Assembly (NCBI RefSeq): GCF_005116645.1
Contig: NZ_SWCM01000002.1
Coordinates: 310,001-374,000 of the forward strand
Source: Desulfopila sp. IMCC35006
GTDB lineage: Bacteria > Desulfobacterota > Desulfobulbia > Desulfobulbales > Desulfocapsaceae
Direction: 5' to 3'
DNA length: 64,000 bases
Shown: positions 7,271 to 14,812 of the stretch, one piece after another
Layout: every line of letters begins with the position of its first letter
How positions within the stretch are numbered: the stretch's first letter is position 1
Program-made: the position numbers and the translations under genes
The notes under the pieces: model-generated
Told to the model about the DNA's origin: nothing
Seen by the model: the letters and a program-made list of their open reading frames with translations, nothing else
Databases searched by the model: none

Positions 7271-8410
7271 CTAGGCCCGCAACTTCTTTATCGCTGTCAC
7301 TATCGCCTCCAGGGCACGATCGATCTCTGCTTCGGTAGTGTACTTTCCGGTAGTAAAACGCAGGGTGCCCTTGGCCCATTGCTTCGGCACTTTCATGGCC
7401 TTCAGAACATGCGAGATTTCTACCTGGTCGGCGTGGCAGGCGGCACCGGCCGAGGCGGCCACATTGAGTCCGATCTCCTCCAGGATACGGGTTGCATCCA
7501 GATCAAGGAAGGAGACGCTGCATGTGTTGGGCAGTCGAAGTTCTCGGTGCCCGTTAAAACGGATGTCCGTGCATGCCGATGCCAATCCCAGCTCCAACCG
7601 ATCGCGCATTTCCTGCATGTGTCGCGCATGTTGCTCCAGTTCTGCTGCAGCAATCGCACATGCCTGGCCCAGGCCAACGATTCCAAGCACATTCTCGGTC
7701 CCCGCCCGGCGGCCGTTTTCCTGGCCGGCACCGTGACAGAAAATTTCAGCTTCGATCCCCTCTCGGATGTAGAGCCCTCCTGTCCCTTTGGGACCATAGA
7801 TCTTATGTCCAGCTATAGAAAGAAGGTCTACTCCTAATTCGTCCACCTTTGTGGAGATTTTGCCCATTGACTGGGCGGCGTCCGTGTGCATCAGAATCCC
7901 CTGCCGGCGAGCCAGTATGGCGATCTCGGCGATAGGTTGAATGGTGCCCACTTCATTATTGGCATGCATGATCGAAATCATAATGGTTTCTGGCCGGACG
8001 GCGGCCGCCACATCGGACGGGCTGACCAACCCATCCGCATCAACCGGGAGGACTGTGACGGCAAAACCGTGTCCTGCCATAAAGCGGCAAACCTCCAGGA
8101 TAGCCGGATGCTCAATGCTGGAGGTTATGATGTGGCCCCCCTGGATGTGACGGGCACCGGCAAAACTTTTGATGGCATGATTGTTGGACTCTGAACCGCC
8201 GCTGGTGAAAATTACCTCAGAAGTCATGCAGCCGAGAATCCCAGCAACTTGTCCCCGAGCCGCCATGACCGCTTGTTTAGGTTTTATGCCATACCAATGG
8301 TTACTGGAAGGGTTGCCGAAATCCGTCGCTAGAAAAGGACGCATGGCATCTATCACTTCAGGTGCCAGGGGGGTGGTGCCGTTGTAGTCCAGATAAATGG
8401 GCAAGGTCAT
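7271..8410 (-). CDS. Cysteine desulfurase (NifS/IscS-like, class V aminotransferase)
   Basis: The 379-aa PLP enzyme converts cysteine to alanine while loading sulfur on its own cysteine. Visible motifs are SGGSESNN (cofactor phosphate contact), DAAQSMGK (pyridine ring contact), SIAGHKIYGPKG with the PLP lysine, GRRAGTENVLGIVG, and the mobile catalytic-cysteine loop GAACHADQ. The loop is shorter than in group I IscS, suggesting a specialised NifS- or SclA-like enzyme rather than the housekeeping one. No scaffold (iscU) or iscR gene is nearby; instead the U32-family gene follows by 9 nt. Sulfur, or possibly selenium, delivery to that partner is the likely role. Confidence 0.9.
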   Translation of the reverse strand: MTLPIYLDYNGTTPLAPEVIDAMRPFLATDFGNPSSNHWYGIKPKQAVMAARGQVAGILGCMTSEVIFTSGGSESNNHAIKSFAGARHIQGGHIITSSIEHPAILEVCRFMAGHGFAVTVLPVDADGLVSPSDVAAAVRPETIMISIMHANNEVGTIQPIAEIAILARRQGILMHTDAAQSMGKISTKVDELGVDLLSIAGHKIYGPKGTGGLYIREGIEAEIFCHGAGQENGRRAGTENVLGIVGLGQACAIAAAELEQHARHMQEMRDRLELGLASACTDIRFNGHRELRLPNTCSVSFLDLDATRILEEIGLNVAASAGAACHADQVEISHVLKAMKVPKQWAKGTLRFTTGKYTTEAEIDRALEAIVTAIKKLRA

Positions 8411-8873
8411 GATCGTCAGCTCCTCGAGTATGCAATGGTATGCGGCCTAATATACCATATTTACAGCTCACGACCAATCTCATCCTGCAGATTGAGGACA
8501 CGGGGAAACAATCCGCGCTGAAGTCGACAACCTTGCTATTGACAGAGATATCCATTGGCCAACGTAAAGCTGCAATGTTCTTGAGCCTTGCAAAATAGCG
8601 CGCTCATTTTACTCCCACTGATTTGATTTTCCATGGGTCTGCTTGCATGCAAACGGCAAATACTCGTCAACAGAATCCTCATGAAAAATGGATCACTTGC
8701 AACTTCTGTTGCGAAAATTAATTTTTGCTATATTTAATACATTAAATTAATTAATAATTAATTTTTTAATTGCCATTCACCTCTTTTTATTATAAAACTG
8801 AGACCTAAAGAATGCCGTTTGAACGAAACATCCACGAACGACCTGGCCCCCTCATCCCCAGCAGGAGGTAGCG
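8411..8873. other. 463-nt divergent intergenic region, AT-rich
   Basis: It separates the minus-strand desulfurase operon from the plus-strand winged-helix/ANTAR genes and must contain both promoters. The 8700-8790 portion is almost pure A+T with repeated TTAATTAA-like blocks, as expected for an upstream promoter or bending region. No gene or RNA is supported. A GCAGGAGG ribosome-binding site at about 8860-8868 precedes the plus-strand gene. Confidence 0.5.
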
Positions 8874-9131
8874 ATGTCACTCCATCAACATAAGCTTCAA
8901 GTCCTTGCCATTCTCGCGGCAAATTTAGGCAATCCCCAGCCCCAGCTTGTCTCGACCGCTACTTTAGCCGGGAACATGGACATACAATTGCCGAAACTCC
9001 GTCAGGTTTTGAAAACCATGGACGGGATGGGCATTATCCAGACCGACTCCGATCTCCAATACAGCCTTATCACCCGAAAAGGTTTACATTATCTGGGTGA
9101 GCGACAAATGAGCGTTTCCACTACTTTTTAA
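8874..9131 (+). CDS. Small winged-helix-like protein
   Basis: An 85-aa protein with a strong AGGAGG ribosome-binding site 5 nt before its ATG. The predicted order is helix, helix, helix (VSTATLAGNMDIQLPKLRQV as recognition pair) and then a beta wing (GIIQTDSDLQYSLITRKG). This is the layout of MarR/ArsR-like winged helices but without dimerisation helices or an effector domain. It lies 76 nt before the GAF-ANTAR gene and may be co-transcribed with it. It could be a small DNA-binding adaptor; the family is not recognised. Confidence 0.7.
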   Translation: MSLHQHKLQVLAILAANLGNPQPQLVSTATLAGNMDIQLPKLRQVLKTMDGMGIIQTDSDLQYSLITRKGLHYLGERQMSVSTTF

Positions 9132-9207
9132 AGCATGTGGCCGCAACCAATCAACAGACACGACAGAAACCGCCAGTGCAAGTCAACTTCTTTAGCGCAA
9201 AAGCTGC

Positions 9208-9918
9208 ATGAACACATCTCCTCAATACACCTATGATCACTATGTTAAGGCGCTGATGGACATCAGCCAGGCAATCACCTCTGATCTTTTTTTAGAGGAT
9301 CTGTTCAAGCTGATTGTAATGGTCACCGCCAAGGTCACGGGAGTTGCAATATGTTCATTATGGCTTGTGGATGAAAATGAGACCCCTCCCCTCATCAAGT
9401 TGAAGGCCACCCAGTCCTTTGAACCGGAATATGTGAAAGACAGAGCGTTGCGACTACATGAAGGTGTCGTTGGGTATGTGCTCTCCACTCAGCGCCCCTA
9501 CGTGATTGCGGATGTGAAAAATCATGACCGATTCAAAGAAAAGGAGATGGCCAACAGTCTTGGTCTCGTCTCAATGGTGAGTGTTCCTCTCCAAGGGAAG
9601 GAAGAGAAAGTTATAGGGGTACTCAACTGCTTTACCTGCCAACCTCATGAATTCTCTGAAACAGATATCAATATGCTCAGCGCGGTTGCGAACCAGGCAG
9701 CCGTTGCGATCCACAACACCGAACTAATCATCAAAACAAGGGTAATAGAACGGGAGCTCCAGACCAGAAAGCAAATCGAACGGGGAAAAGAGATTCTCAT
9801 GGACCGACGCCGGATGAGTGGAGAAGAAGCATATCGCTGGATTCAGAAAAGAAGCATGGATACGCGTAAATCCATGCTGGAAATTGCCGAGGCACTCATT
9901 TTGTCAGCAGAACTTTAA
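9208..9918 (+). CDS. GAF-ANTAR transcription antiterminator
   Basis: The 236-aa protein has a GAF sensor domain (about residues 18-165, with LHEGVVGYVLSTQRPYVI) joined by a coiled helix to a C-terminal ANTAR RNA-binding domain (about 172-232). ANTAR hallmarks are IERGKEILMDRRRMSGEEAY and the later helix MLEIAEALI. ANTAR proteins dimerise on signal and bind twin hexaloop hairpins in nascent RNA to stop terminator formation. Such an element with a terminator lies 72-150 nt downstream and precedes a glutamate synthase gene, so this is very likely its cognate regulator. The GAF ligand (nitrogen signal, redox or nucleotide) cannot be told. Confidence 0.92.
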   Translation: MNTSPQYTYDHYVKALMDISQAITSDLFLEDLFKLIVMVTAKVTGVAICSLWLVDENETPPLIKLKATQSFEPEYVKDRALRLHEGVVGYVLSTQRPYVIADVKNHDRFKEKEMANSLGLVSMVSVPLQGKEEKVIGVLNCFTCQPHEFSETDINMLSAVANQAAVAIHNTELIIKTRVIERELQTRKQIERGKEILMDRRRMSGEEAYRWIQKRSMDTRKSMLEIAEALILSAEL

Positions 9919-9990
9919 TTCTCGTATCCTGTTTTTCTTGACAAGAAAATTAAGTGCAGCTACATTAATTAACATTATATTATCGAACCG

Positions 9991-10070
9991 ACACAAAGGC
10001 GTGTAGGCTCTTCATACAATTAAGACAAAGGTGTCTGCTTCCTCTATCCGAGGACAGATGCCTTTTTTTG
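9991..10070 (+). promoter_or_regulatory. ANTAR two-hexaloop antiterminator overlapping an intrinsic terminator
   Basis: Hairpin P1 is ACAC-AAAGGC-GTGT (9991-10004) and P2 is AGAC-AAAGGT-GTCT (10023-10036), 18 nt apart. Both loops are six bases with A at position 1 and G at position 4, the ANTAR recognition rule. A terminator hairpin spans about 10028-10064 (AAGGTGTCTG pairing with CAGATGCCTT, inner CCTC/GAGG), followed by seven T. It uses the 3' side of P2, so P2 and terminator are mutually exclusive. The element lies just after the GAF-ANTAR gene and upstream of the glutamate synthase. This fits signal-dependent antitermination of nitrogen assimilation. Confidence 0.85.
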
Positions 10071-10263
10071 TGTCCGCACAAAACTTCGCAACTGGCCCCT
10101 GTTCGTGGAAAAACTTCTGAATATTATTGATGCCACGAGGTTTTATCAAAAAATAATCGCCCATAGCAGATGGTTCGCAACCAGACTGCCTGAGCATAAT
10201 CGACAATAGCTCATCCACACGCTTAGCATTGTCATACAGGGAACGATTCATAAGAAAAAACAT
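10012..10263 (-). CDS. Doubtful hypothetical protein overlapping the ANTAR terminator
   Basis: An 83-aa frame on the minus strand. Its first codons sit exactly at the insertion point of the palindromic element (target duplication), and its last 17 codons are the reverse of the terminator hairpin. The middle part (RVDELLSIMLRQSGCEP) reads like protein, so it could be a gene whose promoter was cut by the insertion, or chance. No ribosome-binding site is clear. I give it low weight. Confidence 0.2.
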   Translation of the reverse strand: MFFLMNRSLYDNAKRVDELLSIMLRQSGCEPSAMGDYFLIKPRGINNIQKFFHEQGPVAKFCADTKKGICPRIEEADTFVLIV

Positions 10264-10264
10264 T

Positions 10265-10436
10265 CTGATTACCCCTCAAGTTCAGCTACTGAACCAGGGT
10301 GTAGGCTGTTCGTTTCCCGGGACGCCGTAAACCCATCCCTGGGGGCTTCGCTGCAGCCATCCTTGGCTGCAGAGACCCGTAAAACGAACAGCCCACCCCC
10401 TTCCATTTCGACAAGCTGAGCTTGAGGGATAATCAG
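10265..10436 (+). mobile_element. Palindromic MITE-like element, copy A (170 bp)
   Basis: Ends are GATTACCCCTCAAGTTCAGCT and, inverted, AGCTGAGCTTGAGGGATAATC. Inside are long arms GGCTGTTCGTTT and AAACGAACAGCC around a core beginning GACGCCGTAAACCCATCCCT that is shared with the copies at 17.3 and 26.1 kb. Flanks carry an imperfect direct repeat AGAAAAAACATT (10253-10264) and AGAAAAAACACT (10435-10446). It encodes no protein. It sits between the ANTAR terminator and the glutamate synthase start, adding a large hairpin to the leader RNA. Confidence 0.8.
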
Positions 10437-10476
10437 AAAAAACACTATTCATTTAACCAGAAAAGGAGACAACCAA

Positions 10477-12117
10477 ATGATTCAATGGCCAAAAAGTAAT
10501 GATGCTCTCGGTACCGTCAACAGAGGCAATCCCTGTGAATCCGGTTTATGCACTCTCTGCAGCTCTGACTGTAAAGGCAAGTGTGAAACCTGGATGTCTT
10601 CCTTGAGGGGCCGCAAAATGCTCTATCCCAGGAATTTCGGTAACATTACTTCTGGGTCAGGTAATGTTACCTCCCTTGGCCTGGGGTATCATGCCCTGAG
10701 AATCCAGGGATATGCGTATGGATCCAATGGCTTAAGTGAAGGGATGAGCAAAGATGCCGACGACTGTGTCTTCACCAACGTCAATACCGAAACGGTTATC
10801 GGTAATGAGATCAAGGCAAAATGCCGTGTCCCCATTATGACCGGCGCTCTGGGGTCAACCTTTATCGCTACTAAATATTGGAATTCATTTGCCACGGGTG
10901 CAGCTCTTTGTGGATTTCCTATTGTTATCGGTGAGAATGTCGTCGGTGTCGACCGGGATTCGAAATTTAGCCGGGGAAAAATAACATCAGCACCTGAACT
11001 GGATAGACGTATCGATGTTTTTAAACGTTATTCAGACGGGTATGGAGCAATTTTCGTGCAGCTCAATGTAGAGGACACCCGAAACGGAGTGGCTGAATAT
11101 GTCATTGATAAATATGGTGATGAGGTAATTATTGAGCTGAAATGGGGACAGGGTGCCAAGGTTATCGGCGGTGAGATCCAGGTGAAATCAATTGACTATG
11201 CTATCTTCCTAAAAGATCGTGGCTATGTCGTCGATCCTGATCCAACAAATCCTGCGGTACAGGAGGCCTTTGAGCGTCGCGCCATTACGTCTTTTGCCAG
11301 GCATAGCCGACTTGGAGCTACCGATTTGGATACCGTTGCCCAGGTTCGTGAATCTTTTATGAAATCAGTGGCATATCTCCGAAGTATCGGTTTCAGGAGA
11401 ATTTCTCTAAAAACCGGCTCTTACGGCATGGAGGCCCTTGCCATGGCCATTCGATATTCTGCGGATGCCAGGCTTGACCTGCTGACCATTGACGGTTCTG
11501 GCGGCGGCACGGGTATGAGTCCGTGGAATATGATGGAACACTGGGGGGTTCCATCCCTGGCCCTCCATGCCAAAGCTTATGACTACTGTAAGATTCTCGA
11601 TGATAAAGGTATCAGGGTTCCGGATATCTCTTTTGCCGGCGGTTTTGCCCGTGAAGATCATATTTTTAAGGCCCTGGCTTTAGGTGCACCCTACACAAAA
11701 CTTGTTTGCATGGGCCGTGCCCCGATGATTCCCGGATACCTGGGCAGCAACATTGAAGGGACTTTTTACCCTGAGAGAAGGACGGAAATAAATGGCAACT
11801 GGGATCAACTTCCGGCTACCGTCAAAAGCTTTGGCAAGTATCCGGAAGAGATTTTCTCAGCCTGGGAAGACGTCAAGCAGAAAGTAGGTGCTGATGAAAT
11901 GAAGCATATACCTTTTGGTGCTGTGGCCATAGCCGGCTATGTTGATAAGCTCTCGTGCGGTCTGCAGCAGTTGATGGCCGGTGTACGGAAATTCAATCTA
12001 TCAGAGATTACCAGAAATGAATTATTCAGTGCCAACCGTGAGACGGAACGGGAAACAGGCATCCCGTTCCTGACGGAAGCTCAAAAAGAATCGGCTGACG
12101 CGATTCTTAAAGCATAA
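10477..12117 (+). CDS. FMN-binding glutamate synthase family protein (archaeal-type large-domain)
   Basis: The 546-aa protein is a stand-alone glutamate synthase central/FMN domain of the type found in archaea and anaerobic bacteria. It has a Cys-rich N terminus (CESGLCTLCSSDCKGKC) likely binding Fe-S, then the (beta/alpha)8 barrel with LKWGQGAKVIGGEI, IDGSGGGTGMSPW and FAREDHIFKALALGA, the FMN and 2-oxoglutarate region. It lacks the amidotransferase domain, so ammonia or a separate glutaminase must provide nitrogen. An AGGAGA ribosome-binding site precedes the ATG. The upstream ANTAR element predicts conditional readthrough into this gene. A hairpin terminator follows. Confidence 0.9.
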   Translation: MIQWPKSNDALGTVNRGNPCESGLCTLCSSDCKGKCETWMSSLRGRKMLYPRNFGNITSGSGNVTSLGLGYHALRIQGYAYGSNGLSEGMSKDADDCVFTNVNTETVIGNEIKAKCRVPIMTGALGSTFIATKYWNSFATGAALCGFPIVIGENVVGVDRDSKFSRGKITSAPELDRRIDVFKRYSDGYGAIFVQLNVEDTRNGVAEYVIDKYGDEVIIELKWGQGAKVIGGEIQVKSIDYAIFLKDRGYVVDPDPTNPAVQEAFERRAITSFARHSRLGATDLDTVAQVRESFMKSVAYLRSIGFRRISLKTGSYGMEALAMAIRYSADARLDLLTIDGSGGGTGMSPWNMMEHWGVPSLALHAKAYDYCKILDDKGIRVPDISFAGGFAREDHIFKALALGAPYTKLVCMGRAPMIPGYLGSNIEGTFYPERRTEINGNWDQLPATVKSFGKYPEEIFSAWEDVKQKVGADEMKHIPFGAVAIAGYVDKLSCGLQQLMAGVRKFNLSEITRNELFSANRETERETGIPFLTEAQKESADAILKA

Positions 12118-12138
12118 TCTCAGGGTAAGAGGTTTTAT

Positions 12139-12176
12139 ATGGCACATTGAGCAACTGACTCGATGTGCCATCTTTT
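12139..12176 (+). terminator. Intrinsic terminator after the glutamate synthase gene
   Basis: A 9-bp perfect stem ATGGCACAT / ATGTGCCAT around a 15-nt loop is followed by CTTTTCC. It lies 21 nt after the stop codon. Confidence 0.75.
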
Positions 12177-12247
12177 CCTGATGGATCCTCGCAACATCAA
12201 GCGCACAGCTGCCATGTTAATTTGTCAAGCCAAAGAGATGCGGGGTG

Positions 12248-13561
12248 TTATTCTGTCCACCTCAGCCAGAGAAGTTCAGCATTATGTTCTGAGATGTTGC
12301 TCCAGCTTCCGGGAATAACTGTCTGCAGATAAATGGTGTCACCTGGGTTGACTTTGTATAATTGATTATCAACCGTCATCGTCAATTGGCCGGAGATGAG
12401 ATAGCCCAACTCACTTCCTTTATGAGCAAAAAAATGACCTGCCAGTTTTTTCCCAGGTCGAATGCGTATAATTGTTGCCTCTACTGGCGTATCAATATCA
12501 GGCGGCAGCAACAATTCCGCGTGGGCGTTGTCTTTGACAATTTTGGCCAGGGATGTCGCAGATCGGCTGTCTACAGGATATACATAGACGTTTTGCTGAG
12601 CCCCATGCTCCTTGAACAGCGTGGCAACCTCGATCGAAAGACTCTCCGCGATACGAAACAGCGCGGGAAGCGATGGATAGATAAGGTTCTTTTCCACCTG
12701 TGAGATTGTACTCGGGGTTACACCGGTGAGGCCGGCGAGATCCTTTTGCGAAATTCCACGCATAAGCCGGACCGATTTTATTTTTGCTCCGAGATCAAAT
12801 CTGGGCTTGAGCTGCTGCTGGCTCGCAAAAACGATATTCGAGCCCTCACAGAGATACTCATGATGCTCGTTGAGGAATTCAGAGTTCCTCTTCTCTGCCT
12901 TGAGGATCTTGACCGCTGATTTTCCCCGGCGTACCGAGAGGTCAATGACGACCTGCGCAATCTTGTTGATATTTGCTTTTAACTTGCCTGAATGTGCGCC
13001 TTTTTCGATAAGCCAATAGGCGATGGTATCCAGCTCATAAAGTCGCGGGCAGGTCTTGCCATAAAAATCAATAACCTGATCTTCTCCACCCCAGAGCGAC
13101 TGCATGCCTGTCAGGCTGTCGAGAATAAAATGAACTTCTCCTGAGAGATTGCTGTGTAGACCGTACATGGCCTCGCCGACATGGTCCGAGTTCGTCGGGT
13201 CGTTCACCCTGATCACCTTGTAAGGCCACAGCGCACCATCTTTCTCATAGAACTTATTGAAAACCTCCGATCGATGCCCCTTACCATTCGTAAAGCAATC
13301 GAGTATCGTCAAATTCTGGCTTTGTGCTTGCGAGCCAAGAAACGAGACAACATTTTTGGGCGAACGATCAAACGTCACATAGATTAACGGTCTCCTCTCT
13401 GCCAGTGTCTCTTTAATAAAGTTCAGGCAGAATGCAGAAGAGAAGCTGCTGACATCTTCGTACCAGAGAACATTGTCACCGATATACAGGTCTCCCATTA
13501 ACCGGTCCAACTCAGGTATCCCCGAGGAAACACGTTTCTTTTTAGTGCTGGATACGGACAT
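12248..13561 (-). CDS. Fusion of KaiC/RadA-like domain, XRE helix-turn-helix and cupin
   Basis: The 437-aa protein has three parts. Residues about 10-240 follow the KaiC/RAD55 pattern (SGIPELDRLMG, then LIYVTFDRSPKNVVSFLG, FILDSLTGMQSLWG), but the expected GxxGxGK[ST] loop is replaced by GDNVLWYEDVSSFSS, so ATP binding is probably lost. Residues about 258-312 are an XRE-type HTH (GISQKDLAGLTGVTPSTISQ). The last 90 residues are a cupin (GKKLAGHFFAHKGSELGYLI and VNPGDTIYL). XRE-cupin regulators usually bind a small ligand in the cupin and repress nearby transport or catabolic genes; the extra KaiC-like part may bind a partner or a nucleotide weakly. Its target is unknown; it may act on its own promoter. 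Confidence 0.85.
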   Translation of the reverse strand: MSVSSTKKKRVSSGIPELDRLMGDLYIGDNVLWYEDVSSFSSAFCLNFIKETLAERRPLIYVTFDRSPKNVVSFLGSQAQSQNLTILDCFTNGKGHRSEVFNKFYEKDGALWPYKVIRVNDPTNSDHVGEAMYGLHSNLSGEVHFILDSLTGMQSLWGGEDQVIDFYGKTCPRLYELDTIAYWLIEKGAHSGKLKANINKIAQVVIDLSVRRGKSAVKILKAEKRNSEFLNEHHEYLCEGSNIVFASQQQLKPRFDLGAKIKSVRLMRGISQKDLAGLTGVTPSTISQVEKNLIYPSLPALFRIAESLSIEVATLFKEHGAQQNVYVYPVDSRSATSLAKIVKDNAHAELLLPPDIDTPVEATIIRIRPGKKLAGHFFAHKGSELGYLISGQLTMTVDNQLYKVNPGDTIYLQTVIPGSWSNISEHNAELLWLRWTE

Positions 13562-13968
13562 TTATCTCAATGTATTTCCAATTGAAAGCGGTGTAGAAAC
13601 TTCTCCAAGACAAGGGCATTAACCCAGCGTAAAAACGAAGATTATCACCATGAATAAGCACTGAATCTAGCAAATCCATTTAAGTTAATCAATGTATTTC
13701 CCCCAACTTCTGGTATTCAGGCTCTGGGGAAAATATGCATCGGATGGTGATGCACTGCTTGTTTGCTTTGCACTCCAAGATGAATGTTAATCAACGGACG
13801 CCTGAGTAAGAGGTACAGCCGTCTCCTTGCTGCTGCCTGATCCTTCAGAATTTCCAGTGTCTTTTCGTTATTTTCAATGTGATTCCCACTCAAACTCATC
13901 CTGTCGGAAAGGAAGCGGGAATCAGAGTTGCAATGAATGCGGATCCCGTGTCATCATTGCGGGCCGCT
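13562..13968. other. 407-nt intergenic region with a hairpin after the stress-protein gene
   Basis: A stem at 13939-13967 (GCGG/CCGC and CCCG/CGGG with a two-base bulge) lies just past the stop of the minus-strand universal stress protein gene and may be its terminator, although no T-run follows. A 60-codon frame at 13717-13899 (minus) lacks a good ribosome-binding site and recognisable content. The rest should include the promoter of nothing on the plus strand, as both flanking genes are on the minus strand. Confidence 0.4.
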
Positions 13969-14811
13969 TTATTTTACCAGCAATACCGGGTTGGTAATTT
14001 CCTCTAACAGGGAACACAGATGTTCTCCCGAGACACGTTTCTGATTGCAGGGAAGAACGATCGGGCCAGCGTTTTCACTTCTGAGCATCCAGGTAAGATT
14101 TGCAAAATCGGGACGGACCAAGGTCCGAAAAGTGGCGCAGCCGCCGAGTTCCTTAAGTTTATTGGAGACCTCAAGTCGCAGTTCATGCCCCTTTTCCTGG
14201 CTTTCCGCCACAAGGTAAACAATAAGTCCGCTGTCCTGAGACTCCTGCAGCGAAAAGGCCACCAACAATCCTTTTCCTGCACTTTCGCTGCCATCGTAGG
14301 CAAGCACGACAGGCCTGATAGCTGCGCCATCGAGATGCCAGACCAGGGTCATCCCCGGCCGCCGGACGACGACACTGCGAACAGTGGATCCGAACCTGCC
14401 AAACCCCGGTAACGATCGACCGGTTTTACCCAGCATCAGAAGATCCGCGTCCTTGCTTGCAATGAGAATTTCCTCAGCAACAGATCCCCGGACCACTTGA
14501 AACCTGGCAGACAGGTTTTTTGCATGAGTAATCCGTTCCATAATCCGCCGCACCCTGTCCGCCTGGACCCGCAGCTGCCGCTCCAGTTCCAATGCTTCCA
14601 GGCGCCTATACCCCGAGCTGAACATACTGATTTCCTGAGTAAAAGGCAGCTGTGTCGCCCTGAGCAGGTTGATATCTTCCACAAACAACCCCACCAGCTC
14701 AGCGTTCAGGCGAACCGCGAGTTTAACGCCACTCTCGAGTGCCGATATACTCGACTGAGAACCATCCAGAGCAACCAGAATTTGCTTGATCGAGCTCATT
14801 TGTTTCTCCAT
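13969..14811 (-). CDS. Tandem universal stress protein (two UspA domains)
   Basis: The 280-aa protein has two UspA folds. The first opens with ILVALDGSQSSISALE and has the ATP-binding-type segment DLLMLGKTGRSLPGFGRFGSTV, close to the family's G-2x-G-9x-G(S/T). The second opens with PVVLAYDGSESAGKGL but lacks a clear nucleotide loop. Tandem Usp proteins of this kind often sense ATP or redox stress. The start at 14811 is one base past the Lon-like gene's TGA and has GGAGG upstream; an alternative ATG at 14799 also has GGAG, so either may be used. The close spacing indicates an operon with the protease. Confidence 0.88.
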   Translation of the reverse strand: MEKQMSSIKQILVALDGSQSSISALESGVKLAVRLNAELVGLFVEDINLLRATQLPFTQEISMFSSGYRRLEALELERQLRVQADRVRRIMERITHAKNLSARFQVVRGSVAEEILIASKDADLLMLGKTGRSLPGFGRFGSTVRSVVVRRPGMTLVWHLDGAAIRPVVLAYDGSESAGKGLLVAFSLQESQDSGLIVYLVAESQEKGHELRLEVSNKLKELGGCATFRTLVRPDFANLTWMLRSENAGPIVLPCNQKRVSGEHLCSLLEEITNPVLLVK

Positions 14812-14812
14812 C

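Noticed and set aside
13717-13899. 60-codon frame on the minus strand
   Set aside because: Lacks convincing ribosome-binding site and conserved pattern; overlaps no known family.
13939-13967. Strong terminator for the stress-protein gene
   Set aside because: The GC stem is present but lacks a T-run, so it is mentioned only as possible.
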